DNA of 64,000 nucleotides from Anammoximicrobium sp964486845. GTDB taxonomy: Bacteria; Planctomycetota; Planctomycetia; Pirellulales; Pirellulaceae. Under the pieces are notes generated by a model. It was not told the DNA's origin. It did no database searches and saw nothing but the letters and a program-made list of their open reading frames with translations. The translations under genes and the position numbers were made by a program. Each line of letters opens with the position of its first letter. The first letter of the stretch is position 1. The DNA lies in the NCBI GenBank assembly GCA_964486845.1, contig CAZAQY010000004.1:31530-95529 (forward strand). The letters run 5' to 3'. Positions 58,358-64,000 of this stretch are shown here, piece after piece.

Positions 58358-59293
58358 TTACTGGCTCCCGGCTCCGCGGACTTGCATCCGCAAGCCGTAC
58401 AGGCTGCGGCTGGCCGTGATGAACAGCGTCCGCTGATCGGCGCCCCCGAAGCAGACGTTGGCGGTCCAGCACTCCGGAACCGGGATCTGCTCGATCTGCT
58501 TGCCCGCCGGGTCGAACACCGTCACGCCCTTGCCGGTGAGGTAAACGTTGCCGCGGTCGTCGATCGTCATCCCGTCGGAGCCCATTTCGCAGAAGAGTTT
58601 CTTTTCGGTCAACGCGCCGTCGGGCTGGATGGAGTAGGCGTAGGTCTTGCTGGCGCCAATATCGGCAACGTACAGTCTCTGACCATCGGGCGTGCCGATG
58701 ACGCCGTTGGGCTGCGTCAAGTCATCCGCCACTCGGACCAGCCTCTTACGATCGGGCGACAGGAAGTAGACGGCGACGTCCTGTTCTTTGGGACCGCGGT
58801 TCCAGTAGGCTCGCTTGTAGAACGGGTCGCTGAAGTAGATCCCGCCGTCTGGCCTGATCCAGAGGTCGTTGGGGCCGTTGAAGAGCTTGCCCTCGTAGTC
58901 CTTCACGACCACGGTGTGCTTTCCCTGCGGGTCGATGCGCCAGAGTTCGTTCTTCTCGTCCGCACAGGCCCACAGCTGTCCCTGGCCGTCGAAAAAGAGT
59001 CCGTTCGAGCGGCCACAGGGCTCCAGAAACGTCGACAGTTTGCCGTCCGTGCTCCACTTCAGGATGCGATCGTTCGGCTGATCGGTAAAGTACACGTTGC
59101 CGGCCGCGTCGGCTGCGGGGCCTTCCGTGAACTTGAACCCGTCAGCCAGTTTCTCGACCGTCGCTCCCGGTGCAACGATGCCGCTGTCTGCGGCGAGCGC
59201 CGAGATCGAAGCCGACAGGAGCAAGATGGCAAGAACACGGGCGACCTGAAGCGGTACGTAAACTCGGCGAGTTGTGCGGCAGTTGCGAAACAT
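58358..59293 (-). CDS. Secreted SMP-30/gluconolactonase family protein
   Basis: A 311-residue protein with a signal peptide (VARVLAILLLSASISALA) and a six-bladed SMP-30 beta-propeller: EKLADGFKFTEGPAADAAGN with the metal-ligand glutamate, PCGRSNGLFFDGQGQLWACA, FNGPNDLWIRPDGGIYFSDP with Asn/Asp ligands, and LTQPNGVIGTPDGQRLYVAD. It would hydrolyse sugar lactones outside the cytoplasm. AAGGAG lies 8 nt before ATG 59293. This fits the window's theme of periplasmic sugar oxidation, since Gfo/Idh or dehydrogenases can make lactones. Confidence 0.88.
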   Translation of the reverse strand: MFRNCRTTRRVYVPLQVARVLAILLLSASISALAADSGIVAPGATVEKLADGFKFTEGPAADAAGNVYFTDQPNDRILKWSTDGKLSTFLEPCGRSNGLFFDGQGQLWACADEKNELWRIDPQGKHTVVVKDYEGKLFNGPNDLWIRPDGGIYFSDPFYKRAYWNRGPKEQDVAVYFLSPDRKRLVRVADDLTQPNGVIGTPDGQRLYVADIGASKTYAYSIQPDGALTEKKLFCEMGSDGMTIDDRGNVYLTGKGVTVFDPAGKQIEQIPVPECWTANVCFGGADQRTLFITASRSLYGLRMQVRGAGSQ

Positions 59294-59441
59294 GGCGGCG
59301 TCTCCTTGATTGGAACGAAAAAAAGCTACGGAGTTTCCGAACGTCAGAGCCAAGACAAACCGTCCGCTAGTCTCCCTGCGCGGCGCCCGTGACGCAAGAT
59401 GCCCGCCGCGTGACAACCGGCCACGCGGAAAGCACGACTTC

Positions 59442-59470
59442 TTGGCGTCGTTCCGAATGTCGCGTATCAT
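59442..59470 (+). promoter_or_regulatory. Sigma70-type promoter candidate for the nucleotidyltransferase gene
   Basis: TTGGCG (59442-59447), a 17-nt spacer and TATCAT (59465-59470) lie 29 nt before the ATG at 59500. Confidence 0.55.
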
Positions 59471-59499
59471 AGGGGCATCCGTTGCTGGAGGAATTCCGC

Positions 59500-60324
59500 A
59501 TGCCCCGAAAACGGCCAACATCCGCCAACCGCGTTGCTCCGCCGAAGCCCGCGCTGCCCGAGTTTTTCACGCCGGAGCATCTGGAGCGGCGGCGGCGGGC
59601 GATGGCTCAGTACGCCGACGCTTGCCAGGGGCTGGATGATCTGGACCCCGCGTGTGCGGCCGGTCATGCGTACGGCGTGCGCAAAAGCGCGTGGCTGACA
59701 GAGAATTACCGCAGCATCCATCGGAGGCAAGCCATGAATATCGGTCCGCAGGAAGTCATCGACGTGCTGGTGGCGGCGGGAGTGAAAAAATGGGTCCTGA
59801 TGGGACTGCACGGTTCCGTCGGCTACCTGACGCAGCCGCGCGCCACGCAAGACGTCGACGTGATGGTCCCGTACAGCGAACGGAAACGGGCGGTCAAGGC
59901 GATCCGCAGCGCCTGGCCGAACCTGATCGTCCGCGAACTGTCGCAGGTGGTCCGGTTCCTCGACCCGGCCGATCTCGGCCCGGACGGCAAGCCCAAGGCG
60001 GTCATCGACGTGATGCAGCCCTGGGGCAAGTTCCAGGAGACCATTCTGAAGCAGCACGTCCTGGTCGACGAGGAAACCCAGCACCGCATTCCCACCTTGG
60101 AGGCCGCGCTGGTGGCCAAGTACGCGGCCATGGTGTCCCCGCACCGGGACCGGGAGAAGCGGGAGTATGATGCGGGCGATTTCCGCCGCATGGTCCGCGG
60201 CAACTACGACCGCATCCGCCGGGACGAACTGCGCCGCTTGGCGGACGAGGTCTGGGAGGGCGCCGGCGCCGAAATCGACCAGTTCTTGGAGACGGCTCTC
60301 AGCGATGAACCGTTTCCGATCTGA
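59500..60324 (+). CDS. Nucleotidyltransferase-fold protein (AbiEii/DUF6036-like) with N-terminal extension
   Basis: A 274-residue protein. Residues 79-274 form a nucleotidyltransferase domain of the AbiEii/DUF6036 kind, with the GS-x11-DxD motif in GLHGSVGYLTQPRATQDVDV (Gly105-Ser106, Asp118, Asp120). Residues 1-78 are a basic, helical extension of unknown type. GGAGG lies 8 nt before ATG 59500, but another GGAGG lies 6 nt before the in-frame ATG 59734, exactly where the domain begins, so a short second product of 196 residues is likely. Relatives include toxins of type IV toxin-antitoxin systems; no separate antitoxin gene is seen. Confidence 0.75.
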   Translation: MPRKRPTSANRVAPPKPALPEFFTPEHLERRRRAMAQYADACQGLDDLDPACAAGHAYGVRKSAWLTENYRSIHRRQAMNIGPQEVIDVLVAAGVKKWVLMGLHGSVGYLTQPRATQDVDVMVPYSERKRAVKAIRSAWPNLIVRELSQVVRFLDPADLGPDGKPKAVIDVMQPWGKFQETILKQHVLVDEETQHRIPTLEAALVAKYAAMVSPHRDREKREYDAGDFRRMVRGNYDRIRRDELRRLADEVWEGAGAEIDQFLETALSDEPFPI

Positions 60325-60402
60325 GCATTCCGGGACGGGGGATTCTCTGTAACGAAGGGGTGTTCGTGACAAGTCGCTCAAGTTCAACTCGCCGCTCCCT
60401 CA

Positions 60403-60629
60403 GTAGCAGGCACGCTCCGCGTGCCGCCCGCCAGCAAGGGCGTGCCGAGCGTGCCTCGTGCCCGGAAGGGGCCATGACGGAACCCAAACCTGCCGGCGGC
60501 GGGCGGCACGCGGAGCGTGCCTGCTACTTTGTCTTGGCGCCTGCCGGCGGCGGGCGGCACGCGGAGCGTGCCTGCTACGCTGTCTTGGCGCCTGCCGGGG
60601 GCGGGCGGCACGCGGAGCGTGCCTGCTAC
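60403..60629. repeat. Cluster of four REP-like palindromes, three inside a coding sequence
   Basis: One copy in GTAG orientation (60403-60427) is followed by three in CTAC orientation at 60504, 60555 and 60606, with a period of 51 bp (17 codons). The core CGGCACGCGGAGCGTGCC is a palindrome followed by TGCTAC. The three tandem copies lie in frame within the N-terminus of the next gene. Confidence 0.93.
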
Positions 60630-62465
60630 TTTGTCTTGGCACTCGTCGGCGCGGCGGCGCTCTGGGCCGCAGAAACCGGCGGCAGCGGCGATTACTGGAC
60701 GCACCGCGACGCCTTGGACACCGCCTACGCCGCGCGGCTGAAGGGATTGGCCGATCGCTGCGCGCAGTTGCAGTTGGACGAGGCGGCCACAACCACGCAC
60801 CAGGCGGCGATTCCGCGCGACCCGCGCCGCCAGTACATCTTCTTGCCCGCGGAATCGGATCCGGCCAAGCCGCCCGCGGACGCTCCGCAGATCGTCCAGC
60901 AATGGTACGCCAAGTTCACCGCCTGCCGCCGCGAGCACGCGGAAGCCCTGTTCCAGCTGGCCCGCAGCGAACTGGACGCCGGGCGCCCCACGCGCGCCTA
61001 CCAACTGCTGCACGAGGTGCTCCACGCGGACCCGGACCACGAGCGAGTACGCGGAATTCTCGGCTATCGCCTCGACAACGGCCGCTGGCGCAAGCCGGAG
61101 TCCGTGGTCCGAAGTCGCCAGGTTCCCATCGCCAACGCGGAACTTGGCTTCAACGCCGGCCGGCATTGGACGATCGAATCGGAGCATTTTCGCGTGACCA
61201 CCAATCACAGCGAGGACGCCGGACGGCAATTGATCGAGAGGCTCGAAGAGTTGCACGACGTTTGGCAGCAATTGTTCTTTGAACGTTGGAGCGGCGCGGC
61301 TGTCTTGAGGCGGCGGTTCGAGAGCCAGGTGCCGGCGGATCGCAGCGCCAATCGGCATCGCGTCGTGCTGTTCCGCAACCGCGACGAGTACCTGGCGCGG
61401 CTGCAGCGGCTGGAGCCGCAGATCGAACTCACCATAGGCTACTATCTGGAAACGCAGAAGTCGGCGTATTTCTACGTGGGCGATGAGCCCCACGACGACG
61501 TGTGCTTCCACGAAGTAACTCACCAGCTGTTCTCCGAAACGGGACGCGTCCCTCCCGGCGTGGGCTTGGCGGCCAACTATTGGATCGTCGAGGGCGTGGC
61601 CATGTACATGGAATCGCTCCGCAAGCGACACGGCTACTACACGGCCGGCGGCATCGACGCTGACCGGCTGCAGTACGCCCGCTATCGCACGTTGAACGAG
61701 GGATCCTACCTGCCGCTGGAACAGCTCACCGCGCTCGGCCGCCGAGCCCTGCAGCAGCGCGACGACATACGGACGCTGTACAGCCAGGCCGCGGGTCTGG
61801 CCGCGTTCTTGATGGACTACGACCGAGGCCGGTACCGGCCGCTGTTGGCGGACTACCTGCAAGCCGTCTACCAGGGCCGCGACACCGCGCGGACGCTGGG
61901 GACGCTGGCCGCCGTGCCGCTGGCCGATCTGGACCGGCAGTACCGGGAGTTTTTGAACGTGACCGACGAGGACCTGGTATGGCTGCCATGGACGCCCGAG
62001 TCGCAGAGCTTGTCGCTGGGTCGGACGGCGGTCACGGATGAGGGACTGAAATTCGCCGCCGGCTTGACCCAGTTGCATTGGCTCGACGTGGCGTACACCG
62101 CAGTGGGCGACGCAGGCCTGGCCCATGTCCAGCCGGCCAAGCGACTGAACCATCTGATCGCCGAGCACACGCGCATCACCGGCGCCGCGTTGGAGACGAT
62201 CGCCGGCTTTCGCGAATTGGAAATCCTGGACCTGACCGGCACGCAAATCACGGACGACGGCCTGCGGGATCTGGCATCCCTGTCCAAGCTTCGCCAACTT
62301 TGGCTCGGCCAGACCGCGGTCACCGACGCCGGCCTGGAGCATCTGAAGGGACTGACGAACCTGGAAATGCTCGACGTCAGCGGAACCCAGGTCACCGTGG
62401 AAGGTTTTCAACGCCTGAAGCAAGCGCTGCCGCGACTGAAGACCGAGGCGGCGGCAGCCAGGTAG
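60474..62465 (+). CDS. Exported HExxH metalloprotease-like protein with C-terminal leucine-rich repeats
   Basis: A 663-residue protein. The N-terminus has three 17-residue repeats AGGGRHAERACYFVLAP (second with A for F) encoded by palindromic repeats, then LALVGAAALWAAE, a likely signal-peptide core. After a helical region and DUF1570-like text comes the zinc motif VCFHEVTHQLF (about His346, His350) with the third-ligand glutamate in WIVEGVAMYMES. The last 150 residues are five leucine-rich repeats, e.g. LEILDLTGTQITDDGLRDLA. GGAAGG precedes ATG 60474. The repeat insertion leaves a very long, odd signal sequence, so export may be changed or lost; the rest of the gene looks intact. Confidence 0.82.
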   Translation: MTEPKPAGGGRHAERACYFVLAPAGGGRHAERACYAVLAPAGGGRHAERACYFVLALVGAAALWAAETGGSGDYWTHRDALDTAYAARLKGLADRCAQLQLDEAATTTHQAAIPRDPRRQYIFLPAESDPAKPPADAPQIVQQWYAKFTACRREHAEALFQLARSELDAGRPTRAYQLLHEVLHADPDHERVRGILGYRLDNGRWRKPESVVRSRQVPIANAELGFNAGRHWTIESEHFRVTTNHSEDAGRQLIERLEELHDVWQQLFFERWSGAAVLRRRFESQVPADRSANRHRVVLFRNRDEYLARLQRLEPQIELTIGYYLETQKSAYFYVGDEPHDDVCFHEVTHQLFSETGRVPPGVGLAANYWIVEGVAMYMESLRKRHGYYTAGGIDADRLQYARYRTLNEGSYLPLEQLTALGRRALQQRDDIRTLYSQAAGLAAFLMDYDRGRYRPLLADYLQAVYQGRDTARTLGTLAAVPLADLDRQYREFLNVTDEDLVWLPWTPESQSLSLGRTAVTDEGLKFAAGLTQLHWLDVAYTAVGDAGLAHVQPAKRLNHLIAEHTRITGAALETIAGFRELEILDLTGTQITDDGLRDLASLSKLRQLWLGQTAVTDAGLEHLKGLTNLEMLDVSGTQVTVEGFQRLKQALPRLKTEAAAAR

Positions 62466-62639
62466 CGCGGTGGAAGGGGGCAGACGCAAGCTGGAAGCTT
62501 ACGCCACGGGAAACCGGACGACTATTTCTCGAACGCTGCCTGACCGACTTCGCCGGAACCTGAAACCCCAATCTTTCACTCAATCTTTCACTTGATCTCT
62601 TCCCATTGCCTTGGAGCCGGGGGGAGATTAGGTGAAAGA

Positions 62640-63299
62640 TTAGGAGCCTGTGTCTTCCACGGGTTTCAGTTCTTTCACCCGCAGGTTGCGGAACTCGACG
62701 CGTGCCCCGTGACCGAGGAAGCCCAGCGGTCCGCTGGTCCGTTTGGCCAGAGCTTCCTTGCCGGGGACGGTCGCCAGATCGACGTCGACGATGACCGCTC
62801 CGTTGACGGACACTCTCCAGTGGCTGCCTTGGCACATGATCTCTTCCGTGTTCCACTGGCCCGCCGGTTTGGTATGCCCGCGTTTGGCCGGTACGCAGCA
62901 ATAGATGGACCCGTGGTACTGGCAGGGCTTGATGCTCTTGTACTGCGGCGCGTCGTCGTCCAGGACCTGGATCTCGTGGCCCCGCACGGAGATGCCGTTG
63001 TTGCCGCCCGGTTCCAGGCGATAGTCGAAGCGGAACACAAAGTCGCCGAACTGCTTGACCGTCAGCAGCCTTCCGCCGCCCCGTTTCTGGCACACCAGCA
63101 CGCCGTCCTCGCACGTGTAGCCGTCGGTCGCGCCGCGCCAGCCGTCAAGCGTCCGGCCGTCGAAAATACTGACGAAACCATCGCTCAGCTCCTCCGCCGT
63201 AGGGCCGGTCGCCGCCGGCTGCGGCTTCTCCGCCTCCGCCCCGTAAACGCTGCCGGCCACGAAGAAACACGCCAGTAGGGAAACGATGCTCAAACGCAT
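62640..63299 (-). CDS. Secreted single-domain DUF1080 protein
   Basis: A 219-residue protein with a signal peptide (SIVSLLACFFVAGSVYG) and one DUF1080 jelly roll: DGFVSIFDGRTLDGWRGATD, FGDFVFRFDYRLEPGGNNGI, GHEIQVLDDDAPQYKS and RVEFRNLRVKEL. GGAGG lies 9 nt before the ATG. It is a likely 3-keto-glycoside hydrolase or sugar-binding protein outside the cytoplasm. A stand-alone gene; no Gfo/Idh is directly next to it. Confidence 0.9.
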   Translation of the reverse strand: MRLSIVSLLACFFVAGSVYGAEAEKPQPAATGPTAEELSDGFVSIFDGRTLDGWRGATDGYTCEDGVLVCQKRGGGRLLTVKQFGDFVFRFDYRLEPGGNNGISVRGHEIQVLDDDAPQYKSIKPCQYHGSIYCCVPAKRGHTKPAGQWNTEEIMCQGSHWRVSVNGAVIVDVDLATVPGKEALAKRTSGPLGFLGHGARVEFRNLRVKELKPVEDTGS

Positions 63300-63416
63300 G
63301 AGAGAGATCCTCCATTCAGCGGAATGTCTTTGTTTCGATGTAAACCAACGCGGCCTTCGGCCAGCCGATCGCGAACTTGCCCAGATACCCCGTGCGTTAG
63401 CAGAGTTGTCGGTCCA

Positions 63417-63533
63417 TTAACCTTGCTGCCAACCGACGGTCCGTTTCAGGTCTTTCATCAGCATCACCAAGTGCAACTCGTTGCCTGGAAGAGGCTCAAA
63501 ATCAAATCGCTCGTAGAATCGCTTCGCAGCATC
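63417..63533 (-). pseudogene. C-terminal remnant of a GNAT acetyltransferase
   Basis: A 38-codon frame preceded at once by a TGA reads DAAKRFYERFDFEPLPG, NELHLVMLMKDLKRT. This is the standard end of a GNAT acetyltransferase (motif AKRFYERFGF, then a strand with MKDL), as in TacT-like toxins, normally about 160-170 residues. The N-terminal three quarters with the acetyl-CoA loop are missing. The rest of 63300-63913 holds no recognisable gene, and no antitoxin was found. Confidence 0.7.
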
Positions 63534-63913
63534 TCAACGAGTAGCAACCAGCGATCTTCCCTTCGCTCAAGGCAACGCAACTCGGCAGCCCGCGCGATAA
63601 TCCCTTTTCACCGCGCGTCCGTGCGGATGTCGATTCTCGCGACTTGCGACACGTCGCACCTCCCGGTTGCGTTTCTTGTGATACATCCTCGACGCCAACT
63701 GCAATGCTAGAGTACGGAAGATGTACACACAAGACCGGACAGGCTGAGTAGTGATGAGGAAAGGACGCGTGAAAGCATCACGCTGGCGATGAACATGGTT
63801 CCGCGGCGGCCGTCCAACGACTGGCAAATCGGCCGCCCAGTTTGTACACTCTTTCTCGGTTCTTGGGTCGGACGGCGCACTTGGAAACCCTGTAGGCTCG
63901 GAGGTCGGACAGC
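63534..63913. other. Intergenic region without a recognisable gene
   Basis: About 380 bp between the GNAT remnant and the last gene. Open frames on both strands show no family resemblance. No clear promoter pair was found in front of the last gene. Confidence 0.55.
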
Positions 63914-64000
63914 ATGAGGAAAATGAGTCGTTTATCCATTGTCGTGGTAGTGGTTTCTTCGGCACTTTGGGGCCTGCCCGTTGCCGTGATGCCATCGGCA
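63914..64000 (+). CDS. N-terminus of a secreted protein, cut by the window edge
   Basis: An ATG at 63914 with GGAGG 9 nt before it opens a frame of 29 codons to the window end. It encodes a signal peptide (MRKMSRLSIVVVVVSSALWG, then LPVAVMPSA). The mature protein lies outside the window, so function cannot be given. Confidence 0.65.
   Translation, partial: MRKMSRLSIVVVVVSSALWGLPVAVMPSA

Noticed and set aside
60384..62489. Minus-strand frame of 701 codons opposite the metalloprotease-LRR gene
   Set aside because: Antisense shadow; the plus-strand frame shows HExxH and LRR motifs, the minus frame none.

Overview
The window is GC-rich bacterial DNA that looks like a member of the Planctomycetota, probably from a draft or metagenome assembly because a run of exactly 100 N sits at 2252-2351. 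The phylum call rests on gene content: six Gfo/Idh/MocA oxidoreductases (four with Tat signals), DUF1080 (3-keto-disaccharide hydrolase) proteins, an exported PQQ-propeller/methyltransferase giant, a neutral-ceramidase-like protein, a remnant of a DUF1559 prepilin-like protein, and paired NfeD genes with FloA. Genus cannot be read from the sequence.

Layout. 1-6.8 kb (minus strand): secreted sugar-active proteins, a broken Kelch gene, an aminotransferase, a DJ-1/PfpI protein, FabH and a Gfo/Idh enzyme. 7.2-12.2 kb (plus): housekeeping genes (NRDE/TANGO2 protein, mnmG, a TPR membrane protein, rluD). 12.2-15.3 kb (minus): two Tat-exported Gfo/Idh proteins around a one-haem cytochrome. 16.2-21.9 kb (plus): NfeD-long, NfeD-short, floA and a proline-rich partner, then a 3-hydroxyisobutyrate-dehydrogenase-like enzyme. 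22.3-25.3 kb (plus): polysaccharide export lipoprotein, proline-rich lipoprotein and GHMP kinase. 25.3-29.4 kb (minus): thioredoxin lipoprotein, yraN, deoC, a truncated ROK kinase and two membrane proteins. 29.8-40.5 kb (mostly plus): NHL protein, Gfo/Idh, the 1297-residue PQQ/methyltransferase protein, a scarred GH32 gene, a small HExxH protein with a partner, a ceramidase-like protein and an exported TIM-barrel protein.

40.5-53.3 kb is a coherent sugar locus built on two divergent operons that share the 46336-46471 promoter region. Leftward: DUF1080, Tat-Gfo/Idh, MFS transporter, nagB, PIG-L deacetylase. Rightward: cytoplasmic Gfo/Idh, ROK regulator, iron alcohol dehydrogenase, split transketolase, rpiB-like isomerase, TSUP permease. 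The inferred logic is periplasmic oxidation and cleavage of a glycoside, uptake, then reduction, isomerisation and two-carbon transfer inside the cell under ROK control. The substrate is not identifiable from sequence. 53.3-64 kb holds a solute-binding lipoprotein, tRNA-Ala(CGC), an esterase/HEAT pair, an SMP-30 protein, a nucleotidyltransferase, a metalloprotease-LRR protein and DUF1080.

Two features run through the whole window. First, short palindromes of at least five sequence families, most carrying GTAG (or GGAG) at the foot of the hairpin, lie at gene ends, in tandem clusters, and in two cases inside reading frames: the signal peptide of the metalloprotease-LRR protein and the C-terminus of RluD. 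This matches the REP/RAYT signature, but no RAYT transposase gene is present here. Second, six gene remnants are visible (Kelch, transthyretin-like lipoprotein tail, ROK kinase, GH32, DUF1559 tail, GNAT tail), which points to active gene decay or, for some, assembly error.
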